A DNA stretch of 64,000 nt from Homalodisca vitripennis (taxonomy: Eukaryota; Arthropoda; Insecta; Hemiptera; Cicadellidae): contig NC_060214.1 in the NCBI RefSeq assembly GCF_021130785.1, positions 42,577,001-42,641,000 on the forward strand. The letters run 5' to 3'. Shown here one piece after another: positions 47,233 through 59,610 of this stretch. The notes below the pieces were generated by a model that ran no database searches, was not told where the DNA came from, and saw nothing but the letters and a program-made list of their open reading frames with translations. The position numbers were made by a program, and so were the translations under genes. The first letter of the stretch is position 1, and each line of letters begins with the position of its first letter.

Positions 47233-49465
47233 TTACAATATTTCAGATTACTTCCGTGGCTGAAAAATTAATGTTCTTATTCATAATTTATTTTATAACA
47301 AACATACTTCAAAAATCAAACAACTAACAGTATTCTGAGAATTTATTTTTCTATAAAATATGACCGATTGAATTAAATATAAGTAAGGTTTTAATAATAA
47401 AAACAGTGAGTATTTCTACTAATAAATATCATACGGAAAAAACCCATATTCTCTATATTATCTTAAAGATTTGTAGCTTTAAAAAACTGCAAAAAAGGGT
47501 AAAGTTTTTAATGTTTTACAACCTTTGTGCTCTAAAATGTACTTATAATATACGTAAATGAACTTAGAAAAATATATATTAACAGATAACGTTAAAAAAG
47601 TCCATTATTTACCAGATATAAAGAAAACTATACCCAGAAATATAATAGTACATGGTAAGCTATGCAGTTTACACAGTTAGGAGTGGAAGCATTAGTTATA
47701 AGAAATGTAATATATATAGCGCCAAAGAACATAATGGTCTTTAATGGAAGATTTCTAAACTAATTTACTTACTCAAACAAAAGAGTAAGTAAGGATTTAA
47801 ATTTAAAATTTAAATTATTACAAACGATACAGAATGGACTTTTACTGTATAAGGCTATCATCACGGGTTCTCATATAGACATTGTGTTGGTGAATAGTGC
47901 AATCAGTAAGTTACATCGTTCCACATACATATGCATGCAGAGATGTCGTAATATACCAGTCTTTGCTTATCTGTCATTGGCTTACAATTTGTTTGTCCAG
48001 TTATAGACATCATTCATTCTAACACTGTATTAGTGAAAGCATAGACAGTATATCTGATTGTAGATATATTATAAAACGTAATTAGAGTTAAATGGCTCTT
48101 TCTCATTTAATCTATAATTTTCACAGCTACTAAGCACGTAACTAGAGTCTGTAAAAAATAAAAATCTAGGTACTATTTTTCAATATTTGAAACAAAAATT
48201 TAGTTTCCAAATAAAAAACATTATACTGCATATTGATTATATTTGAATTCCATTACCCTACACGCTCCTCTACTAAACAATACATTTTTTGCATCGAAGT
48301 ACAAGATCACTTAATACAATATGAATAATAGTAAAGTAAACCAACTAAAGCCTCTCCCCAAACAATATAGTATCATTTATTTATGATATAATGTTATTAA
48401 TCAATATGCTATGTTAATGTAAAAGTTGCAGTAAATATAATTTAAAGTGTTCAAATACTAAGTTTGGTACGCTTAAGATGTAGTCCTGAGATAAAATATA
48501 AGACGGAAGAATTTTATTGAGACTATGATGAATAATTTGTTTTATTTCCATAGTTTCTGCTCAGTATTGCATTTGAATTCGTAATAATGAAAGGAATTTC
48601 CAAAATTTAAATTAAGAAGGATATAGGCAACGATTCCTTATGTGTCTTTCATTTATGTTTCTAGCAGAAACATGAACTACTTAATAGTGAGAAAATAGCG
48701 CTGAGCAACAGCGTTACATAAAATTGTTTAGATAGTATCTACCGAACCCAATATTTTAGGGTGATGTGAATTGTATAGTAACATACAAAGTATTAAGCAT
48801 AGCTTTGTGGTGCTTGGTACAAAACGAAACACATTTATTCATTAAATCGTAACAATATTGCGGAGTTGTGAATGTAGTCGGCTTTTATCTTGACTAAGTT
48901 ATTAGTTTTTTATAGCTGTTCTGCCCACGAAAGGCATTGTTTTGTCTGACAGTATGGTCTCATATTTTTGTTTCATACTAATAAAAAAGCTTTAGTGATG
49001 AAATGGGTTTTACATATAAACTGCAAATATAATAAATCTGTAATATGCATCCTTAGTTTGGAATTTTCTATAACCACTTACCGTCAAGTCGCGTTCCTTC
49101 CGTATTATTATTTTTGGCTTAAAAAGTAATATTTGAGTGAGCACATTACGCATAAATACATAAATTTGCACTATTTTTTATTTTCCTAGCTCATATTGGT
49201 TGGGTTTATAGTTTTACTGTTCCAAATCTTGGAGAGAAAGTTTCAGATCCCACTCAACATAAAAGTTTGTGAAATTTAATAAATATATATGTAAAGTCCT
49301 GGGTTATATTACTTTCTCAATATCAAGTCTCTTTATTATTCAGTTCTACAATATATTTTATTGTGTTCATTTGAGTAATTTGGTTTTAAACAATAACTGT
49401 AGGTTACTGACTCTGTACGTTAGGTGTAATTAAGAGCGACGTATGGCCGAGTAATCTTATTTACC

Positions 49466-50039
49466 CTACTGAAACATTTTAAGCCTTTCCAATGATACAA
49501 TATATAACTGGTGAGCTTTGTAGTGACCCCTGTACCTGTCGTCTGATTTAACTACGCTTCTGTCATAGGTAGAGACATCGCACAATCTCATCCGTCTGTC
49601 CGCTGCCCAGGAGCGTCCATTAGACGTCCGTACATTCAGTCGTACCGTAGAAGACGTTCTGGAGTTATGCTCGAGTCGAGGCAACTAAACAATTCTCGCT
49701 CTCTGTTCTTCTTGGGCAGGGTAGTGCCATCTTGTGTCTCTATGTCTTCTTTTCTCCTACTCGTTAGCAGTAAATCGTATACTGTCAGAGGTGACCAGGT
49801 CCTACAGCGGTCGCTTACATCTTTTTTCTCTTGATGGTTCCCACCATAATTCCATTTGTTCTCAGCATCAATCTTAGGCTTCATGGTCATGGATAGGCCC
49901 TATGTCTGTACCCTGTGCAGCCTACTTCCAAGTTTCTATTCCTCTAGTCTTAACCAGTGAGGTTGACACACACTCTTCTCTCCCGCGTCAGGACTCAAGA
50001 AGATCCTCCTGTCTGCAGTAAAGAAATCTGCTATTATTT
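49466..50039. other. GC-richer segment upstream of the BEL/Pao relic, copy B
   Basis: Collinear with 43100-43659. Two overlapping minus-strand frames (49890-49636 and 49684-49466) are open, but they match no family I know and lie antisense to the BEL/Pao relic. Confidence 0.4.
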
Positions 50040-50665
50040 TGTGGTTAGTTCTTCAACTTAACTCACTCTAGGGACCCTCAAGGAAGATATTTCGTCCGCC
50101 TCCCCTTTCAGCCCGAAAATCTCTCTCTTGAAACTTTTGAAGCCATTACTCAGCGTAGGTTCCAGTTCCTTGAAATCAAACTTCCAAATAATTCGAATTT
50201 TAAAACTCGTTATTTCAACTTCATGTCTCTATACCTTGCTCTAGGTAACATGGTTGAGTGTCCTGATCCTGAATCGTCATTCCTCACTATGTACTGGCTC
50301 ATGGCGTTTAAGGTTCATAGTAGCACCTCTAAACTCCGCCCTGTTTCTGATGCTAGTTGCTAGAATAGTTCAATCCTCTCTATTTTTACAATCATAAAAA
50401 ATGTTCTGATGACAGGAATAAACTTCAAAATAACATCTGCGATACTGTTATCCAGATTCGCCTTTAGAATGTGTTCTTCTCATGTGACATAAAACACGTG
50501 TTCCCCGTTATTAAGGTACACCCGATGATAAAAGCTTTGAGCCCATATTTCGGCGTTCTGATCCCTGTCACCCCCTTTCTGTCTACCAGCTCACTAAATT
50601 ACCTTAACATATGATATTAACAGCTTTCTCATTATTGCAATTAAAACCTTTAGGCCATTAGCCCA
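50040..50665 (+). pseudogene. BEL/Pao retrotransposon pol relic, copy B
   Basis: Less damaged at its start than copy A. From 50073 a single frame stays open for 96 codons, beginning DPQGRYFVRLPFQPENLSLE, with NFMSLYLALGNMV in the middle and KVHSSTSKLRPVSDAS before a stop at 50361. The same frame resumes with NVLMTG, the BEL/Pao block before RT motif A, to about 50480. A degraded TYDINSF..IAIKTF stretch reaches about 50660. The region with the YVDD equivalent is deleted. These features identify the BEL/Pao superfamily with good confidence. It has no start, no LTRs and no intact catalytic motif. Confidence 0.85.
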
Positions 50666-50954
50666 AAATGAAGTTACATAAACATATAAATGATATTTGT
50701 TTATATAAATCATATATGTTCATGTGTCCAACGTTACAGTTAGTTTTAATAAAAGGGTAATTTCCTTTGTAATAATTGTAATATTAAACATAAACAACAT
50801 CACATATTTAGGCAATGTCTATTGTTAAAAATATTTATAAAACAAAAATCACATTACGTTTTTTCAGCTTGGAGTGGCCATACCATAGTGCCCAATCAAA
50901 TTGATGCACTATCTATTAATTGATAAAAGATCTTACAGTTTCCTGAATTTTGTT

Positions 50955-51227
<273 letters not shown>

Positions 51228-52442
51228 CGATCATAGTTTTAATCACACACATTTATTTCACCAAAGAATATTTACTAACATACATCTTTACCATAAAACT
51301 AAAAGACCTATTTATTAACATATTTAATTTAATATAAATATAAAAAATTTATTTTGCCTATCTGTCAATGTTTGACAATTAGTTAGAAAATTTAAGAATA
51401 AAGGGTTAATCAATTAATAAATTCTAAGTTGATGAGATTCAACCACAGGACTGCACCAAACTTCATTCGGAGAATACCCTGCATATCCTTGATAACAAAG
51501 CCCTTGTTACATACCAGTAAATTAAAATAAGGTAAGTTACGTTAAACTTGAAATTTACTATTATAATTATTATAGTAACGCCACATAATATGTCAGTTAA
51601 AAGCAGTATTAATAATGGACGTTATACAATACCATTGTATGTTTAACAACTAGATTTTAATGTTATGTACTAGTGGGTATATTATTTGTATTAAATGATT
51701 GTAGGTGTAATTATAATTAATTAAAAAGGAACTAATTTTCATTCACAATATCTGCAAACACTTGGAAGAAAGGCATTCTTTTCCTAGTAAAGATGTATTC
51801 AAAAAGGAGTTTCTGATGTATTAAATATTTCCAGGAATGCTTCGTAAAGGGCGCGTCACAAAACAAATATGCCGTTGAAGTTAAGTGAATAAGTTAATTT
51901 ATTCACATACACATTATAATTATGTAAAATTGTTTTAATTCAAATATTCCAGACCCACTATTTTTTTACAAATTATAAAATACAGAATGTTATAACAGTT
52001 TTTAAGCTTAAAATGTGAGTTTTTAAAATCTCCAGCCATTAACACGTAATCCAATACTTTCTGAATATGTATGTTTTATTTAAATTCGAAGAAATCAAAA
52101 ATATTAAAATAAAATTAGGCAAAATTTACATTAATCTGCGTTTATTGTTAGTGATAACGAGGGCTTTTATAGTCTTAAATGTGAAATAAAACAACGACAA
52201 AAACACGAAAACAAATTCTAGTTTTAGGCAAAATTCTATTATGCAGGTAATACGAAAGACGGTCTGAGAATTTTAAGTAAATTCCTTAAAAGAGAGCTTC
52301 CCGTCTTTCTTTCCTTACTCACAAGACTCAAAAGAACAGGGTTTATAACAAATATAGACTTCTCGTTTGAGCGGAACATATCTCAGGTTATTTCTGTCAA
52401 TATATGGAACCGAAAAGAGCCTGTTATCCATCCATGTAACAG

Positions 52443-54416
52443 ATGGCTACAATACAAAAATGTGAATGGATTACAAGAGGCATTTTGGTTTCAAGGGAGA
52501 AATTACGATTTTACTCTGAAATCAACAAGCACTCGAGTGACGAGGCTTTAAAAATTTTTTTTACAAATTACAAGCGGATTTATAAAAAGGTGATCAGAGC
52601 TGCAAAAGCATATGACGTCACCAAAAAATTGCTCACGTCAAACAATTTTTCAAAAACGGCATTGGCTATCATCAAAAATAAAAGTCCACCAACTGAAAGA
52701 CAAATTGAGCTTCAGATTGGAAACGATCAAGTCAGCGATGCAGCCAAAGTCGCGGACGCTTTTAATAATTTTTTTGCCTCGGTTGGTGCTGACCAAGGAT
52801 TCAGTCCAAAGCAGCATCAGCCACATTCCACTTTGGTACGGAGCCCAGCAGCTTCTATGGCTCTTGCTCCTACTACAGAAGATGAAATTGCCAGAGTGAT
52901 GAGAGATCTTCCTTCAAAAAAATCAAACGATTTAAATCATGTTTCAATGTGGCTTCTTAAGCAATGTGCACAGCACCTGTTGAGGCCGCTTGAACATTTG
53001 ATAAATCTCTCTCTCCGCTCAGGAATATTTCCATCTTCTCTGAAAAAAGCCAAAATCACCCCGATATTCAAAAAAGGTGACCCCAAATTAGTTCAAAATT
53101 ATCGTCCCATCTCAATTTTACCAGTTTTCAGTAAAGTTTTTGAAAAGATCTTCCTCAGTCGACTCTTGAATTTTTTGGAAAAACACAACTTACTATCATC
53201 AAACCAGTTCGGTTTCCGAAGTGGGAAGTCGACAATAGACGCAGTCGTTGGGCTGGTCGAGATGATAGTAGAAGGAATTGCAAGTCATAGAGACACACTT
53301 AGTGTGTTTCTTGACTTATCTAAAGCATTTGACTGCGTTGATCACAACACCTTAATTCACAGACTGGAGTATTACGGGATACGAGGAGTGCCACTCTTGT
53401 GGCTTGAATCGTATCTCAGTAATAGAACACAATTCGTAAAAATTTCTGACGTACGGTCGGAGGGGGGTGAGCTGGGTTGTGGTGTTCCTCAGGGCTCCAT
53501 TCTCAGTCCGCTCCTTTTCCTATTGTATGTCAACGATGCTGGCTCACCTTTGCACCAAGGACGAATAGTCCAGTATGCCGATGACACGACTCTCTGTTTC
53601 AAAGAAAAATCAAACACACAACTTGAAATGACAACATTCACTGAGCTCAACAACTTAATTCAACATTTCAATGAGCTCAATCTTAAAACAAACCCGTCAA
53701 AATCGGTTTTTGTTCAATTTCGTTTGCGGCCGACCGTCTCTGATCAAAGTCCTATAGTGATGTTGGAGGAGACTGAGATCGAAGAAGTCTACTCGACTAA
53801 ATTCCTTGGTATACACCTTGATCGAGGGTTGACATGGGATAGTCATGTAGACAACGTTTGTTCAAAATTGTCCTCAGGCATTTATGTTTTGAGGCAGCTA
53901 TCCAAATACTGCCCAACTCAGGTACTGATGACGGCGTACTATGGATTGATATACCCCCACCTGTCATACGGAGTGGTCTTGTGGGGAGGCTGTGCAAATA
54001 TACATTTCTCTAGAGTGTTTACACTCCAAAAAAAAGCCGTTCGAACAATTGCAAAACTACAATGGAGAGAGTCGTGCAGACCAGCATTCAGAAAACTGAA
54101 ACTGTTGACATTACCCTGCCTCTACATTCTAGAGACGTCTATGTTTTTCAAGTCAAAATGCAATCTCATCAGAGGTAGTGATATACACTCATATGAGACT
54201 AGAGGCAGGGACAACTACCGAACTGGGAGACACAGGACGGTAGTACATGAGCGTCTGCCTTCTCAGGCAGGAGCTCAGTTTGTCAACAAACTGCCAAATT
54301 TCATAAAAAGTGCCGCAATGCCTAAGGCATTTAAAACTCGTCTGAAAAGTGCATTGCTCTCAGAAGCTTTTTACAATACAGACGAGTTCATGGCACATGT
54401 TTGGGTGACCACATAA
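52443..54416 (+). CDS. Non-LTR reverse transcriptase (ORF2 C-terminal part)
   Basis: An open frame of 657 residues. It begins in the linker between endonuclease and RT (KCEWITRGILVSREKLRFY), so the usual N-terminal apurinic-type endonuclease of about 230-300 residues is missing. RT motifs include NYRPISILPVFSKVFEK, NQFGFRSGKST, motif A with D291 in FLDLSKAFDCVDH, GVPQGSILSPLLF, and motif C YADD at 378-381. After the palm comes a FLGIHLDRGLTWDSHV thumb-type block, then a C-terminal tail with LWGGCA. The RT copies element RNA at a nicked genomic target. The first methionine lies only 19 bases after the insertion boundary, so the start is accidental. The frame has no stop or shift, which suggests a recent insertion. 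CR1, L2 and Daphne-type clades share these motifs; I favour that group over Jockey. Confidence 0.9.
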   Translation: MATIQKCEWITRGILVSREKLRFYSEINKHSSDEALKIFFTNYKRIYKKVIRAAKAYDVTKKLLTSNNFSKTALAIIKNKSPPTERQIELQIGNDQVSDAAKVADAFNNFFASVGADQGFSPKQHQPHSTLVRSPAASMALAPTTEDEIARVMRDLPSKKSNDLNHVSMWLLKQCAQHLLRPLEHLINLSLRSGIFPSSLKKAKITPIFKKGDPKLVQNYRPISILPVFSKVFEKIFLSRLLNFLEKHNLLSSNQFGFRSGKSTIDAVVGLVEMIVEGIASHRDTLSVFLDLSKAFDCVDHNTLIHRLEYYGIRGVPLLWLESYLSNRTQFVKISDVRSEGGELGCGVPQGSILSPLLFLLYVNDAGSPLHQGRIVQYADDTTLCFKEKSNTQLEMTTFTELNNLIQHFNELNLKTNPSKSVFVQFRLRPTVSDQSPIVMLEETEIEEVYSTKFLGIHLDRGLTWDSHVDNVCSKLSSGIYVLRQLSKYCPTQVLMTAYYGLIYPHLSYGVVLWGGCANIHFSRVFTLQKKAVRTIAKLQWRESCRPAFRKLKLLTLPCLYILETSMFFKSKCNLIRGSDIHSYETRGRDNYRTGRHRTVVHERLPSQAGAQFVNKLPNFIKSAAMPKAFKTRLKSALLSEAFYNTDEFMAHVWVTT

Positions 54417-54582
54417 TTGGCTGACTGACGCTGGTGCTAGAGTGGGAAATTCGAATAAATGAGCAGTAGAATGGATGGAATAAATTGTATGTACGAAAGT
54501 AACCTAGATGTCATGTATGAATCCAAAATTTTAGCTTATTTTCTTCTTTGACAATTGCTATAACATGTACATGTTCTAAAGC

Positions 54583-54614
54583 AATAAAATTATTATTATT
54601 ATTATTATTATTAT
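54583..54614 (+). promoter_or_regulatory. Polyadenylation signal and (ATT)n tail
   Basis: AATAAA at 54583-54588 runs directly into repeated TTA units, the 3' end of the non-LTR element. Confidence 0.8.
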
Positions 54615-55797
54615 ATGTTAGAAGTTTTCTCCGAATTGTGACGTATATAAAGCAGTTAGCATAAATTGTTCAAAGGTATATTTAAATATAACCTTAAGAT
54701 CTTTAGTAGTTCTACATGGCTGAAAAGTTAATTTTAACATTTATAGGACATACCTTTTCATAAACAAACATAATTAAAAATCAAACTAGTCTAATAGTAT
54801 TATGAGATGTTATTTCTGTATAAGACATGACCGATTAAATTAAATGTAAGTGAGATCTTAATAACAAAAACAGTGAGTATTACTACCCATAAATAGCATA
54901 CGGAACAGCTCATAATCTATATATCTTAATGATTTTTGGATTGAAAAAACTTTTAAGAAAAAGAGTGAAGTTTGTAATATTTTAATGAAATAAATAAATA
55001 TTATATTGGAAAGTCCAATATTTACAGACATAAACGAAACTATACAGAAATATAAGTTTAACGAATGGTTAATGTTAAGCTATGCAGTTTACACAAGTAG
55101 GAGAGAACCATTACGAGAGAACCATCTCGTAGTTGTAGTAAATGTACTATAGCGCTAAAGAATCTAATGGTCTTTAATGTAATTTAATGGATGGTTTCTA
55201 AACTAATTTCCTTACTCAAACAAAACAGTAAAATTAATAATAATCCAAAAAAGAAAAATTGAAATTATTACACACGATACAGACTGTACTGTAACTGTAT
55301 GAGTATATCACCACGGCTTCTCATATAGACATTGTGATGGTGAGTAGTGCAATCAGTAAGCTACATCGCTCCACATACATGAGCATACAGAGATATCTTA
55401 ATATACCAGTCTTTGCTTATCTATCATTGCCTCACAATTCCTTTGCCCAATTATAGACATTATTAATTATAACAATGTATTAGTGAAAGCATGGACAGTA
55501 TATTTTGTTTGTAGATATATTATAAAACGTAATTAGAGCTAAATGGCTTTCTCATTTAATCTATAATTTTCACAGCTACTAAGCACGTAACTTGAGTCTG
55601 TAAAAAAATAAAAATCTAGGTACTATTTTTACATAATTGAAACTAAAATTTAGTTTCCAAATAAAAAACATTATACTGTATATTGATTATGTTATGTATT
55701 ATGTATTACATTCTGTTTTGTAGCAAAAGAATTCATTAACAATATTTCAATCCCTAAAATATCTTTAAGAGGTATTTTGGATGGGCGGTTGATTTGG

Positions 55798-55799
<2 letters not shown>

Positions 55800-55857
<58 letters not shown>
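55800..55857. repeat. (TA)n microsatellite
   Basis: A pure TA run of about 28 units just beyond the end of copy B. Confidence 0.96.
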
Positions 55858-55860
<3 letters not shown>

Positions 55861-58790
55861 AAGGAGAAAACGGTGGTACCTAATTTTAAAAGTCTCTGAA
55901 AATTATTGCAAAAATATATGAAAAAATATGAAAACTTCTGGACCTACCCTTCCAAAAAAGAAAGTTTACAGCCTAAATAATTTAAACACTTTAAAAATAG
56001 TAAAATTTTGAAAATGAAAAAGCATGTTATAACTAAAAAAATACTAAATACACCCATATAGCATTACAGCATTATAGTTGAAACAAACAGTTCAGTGTAA
56101 TGTAATTATATAAGCGGAATATTGATATATTCAGGGTTTACCAAACCTCTCTACCAGCGTTTTTATGTATTTGTCGTGGATAAAACACAAGCTGAAGTAT
56201 TATATGAGAACTTAAGAGTACTCAATAATAATCGAAATATCTTCAAATTTTATTTTTACTCAACTATTTTTAATGTGCGTACGGCTAACATAATATTGTT
56301 ATATTTGATATAAAGCTTTGTAAGTCCAAAACCTAATGAATAAAAAAAACGTTTTACTGGTTTTTTCAAAACCTCGGCTATTTAAGAACTTTAAAATTAA
56401 ATATATATTCTTATGTTAAAAAAGTTAATGTTGTCTTATTCTATTTTAACAATGTAATCATAAAATTATCCATAAACAGTCTGACTAACTGTAAATTAAA
56501 TGAAAAAACAGACCTGATTTTTCTTAGTTAGGAAAGCAAACCTCTTATACTAAATGAAGCAGTTTATCAGTTCTAAAACGCACATTTATTACTGACTTCC
56601 AAGAAAACCCACCAACAAACAATAAAGGATGACTCTGCAATATTCTAGGTGAATTCATTTTGTCCAGTGAGGCTTCTGAGGTCAAAGTAATATCACTTTC
56701 TGACACTTATAAGCCTTCTTTTATTCCCTCTACTTTTATATTTCAACCCTTTTCTCGCCTCCACGTCGGCAATAACATCAGATCCTAATTTATTGAGTCT
56801 ACCTCTTGTCCATATTGTTAGCTTATGTCATTTGTAATATAATATTATTTTAGCAAGCTCATTAAACAAATGACGAATGATTGAAATTAAATAGGATTTC
56901 CATGAATAAGAAGATACTATTTGTTAAAATAAGTAAAATCATCTTTATATTGGCTCGGAGTTAAGACTGTACTTGTGCCCATTCTGTAATACTTGGTACA
57001 TGACTTAAAATAACTAGATATTATAATATTTTCCAACGATACATAAAATACATATATTATTCATTTCTATAAAGGAATATAAAACATTTTAATCTCGTTA
57101 GAATGAGCCTATAAATGTTAGTGAAGCTAGATAATGCGTTAAGAAAAATATATACGACAGAAAAATTGCAATTAAGGTTACTCTTATGTAATCGTATAAA
57201 AAAAGTTAAATCCAGTTAATGATACGTACTAATATTTTTATGTAGATAAAATTACAAAATCATTGTACTTTAATCTCTCAAATTTGATGAATAATATCAA
57301 GGGAAATAATCAGCTACACTTAATGTTTTAAAATTAAATTAATGCAGGAAATTTGTCACCTTTTTACATTAAAAATCTAAAAGTAGAAAATCCAAAACAT
57401 TCTCGTCTCTCATGTAGGTATAAAAACCACAAATCGGAAAAATATTAATAAAAAACGCTAGTAAATAAAACTTGATGATGCATAGTTATTGTTAATAGTT
57501 GTAGTTACAAGAAAGCGTAATCGCTATGACCAAAGACAATACTACGTATATTTTTAATGAAATTATTATGAACGAAATATGGTTTTCCTGAATATTTCTA
57601 TGGTTTTGTGGTACAGAAAATCAGTAACACTACGATTCGATATCTAAAATTTTATTGCTTCTTTAAAAAATATCTTATGACAGTTTGAATTTCGATTATT
57701 GAATTCGGACGCGAATAATCTGCAATTCTATACTATATAATATTTTACAATCCGATGCAATGAATTTTGTGGTTAGCGCTTAAGATCTATAATCAATTTC
57801 ACCTTAAAACTTTTTATCTTATTTTAACACTAATTAATATTTGTATTATTTTGAAGGAAAACGGTTCAATGGAAATTAACACTTTTATTAATTTTCTCGA
57901 GAATTGAGTTAAACCGGAATTTTATAAATTGATGTAGTCCTAGGTCGCACTGGTAGCAAGCAACAGGTCCTTTCTATACTTCTAGAAAACTGAGTTCTAC
58001 GACGAAGTCCTTTAGTTTTAAAAATTAAAATTTGTTTCTATAGTTTTCCTTTTTAAATCTGGTATATTTGTGAGATTTTTTCACAATATTGGTTACAAAA
58101 CGAAATAGTTATCAATTGATAAGTCTCAAAATGTAATATGAATGCATGTTATTTTAATTTTTTTGCAATAAAATTATTTTACATGAGTTACTGCGTTCAT
58201 ACATTACAAGAAAAAATAGAAAACATTTAAAGGTAACAGCGAATATATGATATAATAAGTTTAAATGAGTGTCCTATAGGAATTACAGTATTAGGTGTAG
58301 GATAAAAAAGACCCATTTGTCATCAGTACGATATTGTTTAAATAAGATGCGCTAACAAATGGCATTCTTGATTCAGTAGAGTTTCATCAGTGCTCGGTTA
58401 GCTCACTATAAAAGTTAGGAATGTTATCTGGAGAAGTTAAATTGAAGAAGGTCATAAGGTTAAGTAAAGGTCATAGCAAAACAATCTTAGTTTTATAAAT
58501 TAAATCTTAAAAAATACTATTCATATTATTGGTTATGTATATTTCATTCATAGTTTTTACAATGTAAAGAGAATCAAATTCCCGCCATCCTAATAGATTT
58601 GAGACAACACCTAGACTGATAATTTTGAAGAAGCTGTGCAATACAATGAAAATCAAATGGAGGCTTTTGATGTTAAGAGGTTGACTGAAGATGTCTTCTC
58701 GCAGATCATCTCTGGACGATAGGTTCGAGACTGAAGATTTCTGAACTACTTGCACATAGTGCCTAGACACGAAGTTCAAGGCTTTGTATA
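55858..58790. other. AT-rich stretch without a recognisable gene
   Basis: Open frames at 56122-56313 (+) and 58507-58803 (-) lack motifs. The latter runs into the mariner inverted repeat. A diverged dispersed repeat lies at 57610-57656. Confidence 0.5.
57610..57656 (+). repeat. Dispersed repeat sharing AAATCAGTAACAC core (diverged copy)
   Basis: Matches 61763-61815 around AAATCAGTAACACnACGnTTCGA and less well downstream. Family unknown. Confidence 0.4.
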
Positions 58791-59355
58791 CAGGGTGATT
58801 CAAAACTAAACGGCAATATCTCGGGAGCTTATTCTATAGCTAAAAACAAGTAAAAAAAGTTCATATAACCATATGCCCGGAAACGCTTCGTTAGCGAGTT
58901 ACGCCTAGCGAAAGATTTCGCCCGGATTTCAGAACCCTTGGTGAAATCAGGCCGTATAAAAATGGTAAAGGTAGTTACAAAGATACAAATACGATTGTTT
59001 TTTATGTTTTTATATCTGAGAAATTTATTAAAATTCGTCCCAGAGCTTTAAATGCAATACTTTCAGAGATATCTTACGTAAAACACAAGAATTGGTGCAA
59101 ATAAGTAACACATTTTTGTGTTTAACGTAAGATTACTTCCATAAATGTTAAATAAAGGTCATTTTTTTCTTAAACAGATTTGTAGAACATTTAATTCTGA
59201 AAAGATTCATGTGAATTACTTAGGAAAAAAATTAATAATAGGTATTGAAATTTAGCTTTATTTAAAAATAAAACAGACGCACAAAAATGCATATTCTTAT
59301 CTGCATAAAATATTAACTAATGTTTAGGTTGTGAGTAACAGCTGATCATTTATTC
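58791..59355 (+). repeat. Left terminal inverted repeat, about 565 bp
   Basis: Reverse-complement match to 60757-61320, ending at GCTGATCATTTATTC. By eye there are only scattered substitutions and small indels. It contains an internal hairpin: the arm at about 59071-59088 (ATCTTACGTAAAACACAA) pairs with about 59115-59132, with one mismatch. Confidence 0.95.
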
Positions 59356-59610
59356 AACACTTTTTATCGTCATATTTTCTTTGCAAAGGTTGGCAATATC
59401 AGCTGATCAACAATTAAGTTCATGAAGTAATATTTGAATAACCTTTATGGAGGTTTTTGTATTGTGGCGTGTGAAGATTGTATTTTGTGAGATCCTGTGA
59501 TTATTTGGAAATATTTTATACAAGTGTATAAAATATTTTATTAAATATTTATTTTTAAAATATTTCATTAAATATTTTTATAAAAGTGTATGTAATTATC
59601 TTAGTAAATA

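Larger units (their letters stand above)
41871..48245 (+). repeat. Tandem duplication, copy A (about 6.4 kb)
   Basis: Begins CTCTACTAAACAATACATT and ends TTATACTGCATATTGATTAT. Collinear matches to copy B run throughout: 41871-44290 with 48269-50665, 45510-47080 with 50690-52424, and 47080-48245 with 54615-55690. Identity by eye is about 95% near the start and lower later. Copy A keeps a longer BEL/Pao relic and the empty target site of the non-LTR insertion (about 47079). A gap of some 24 bp (48246-48268) separates the two copies. Confidence 0.92.
52424..54614 (+). mobile_element. 5'-truncated non-LTR retrotransposon (CR1/Daphne-like)
   Basis: The left boundary is defined by comparison with copy A, where GAGCCTGTTATGTTAGAAG is uninterrupted (47070-47088). 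In copy B the sequence departs after GAGCCTGTTAT and returns at ATGTTAGAAG after 54614. The element encodes an RT but lacks the endonuclease domain, and it ends in AATAAA plus an (ATT)n tail. 5' truncation, a microsatellite tail and at most a very short target duplication fit target-primed reverse transcription. Clade is inferred from RT motifs only. Confidence 0.9.
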
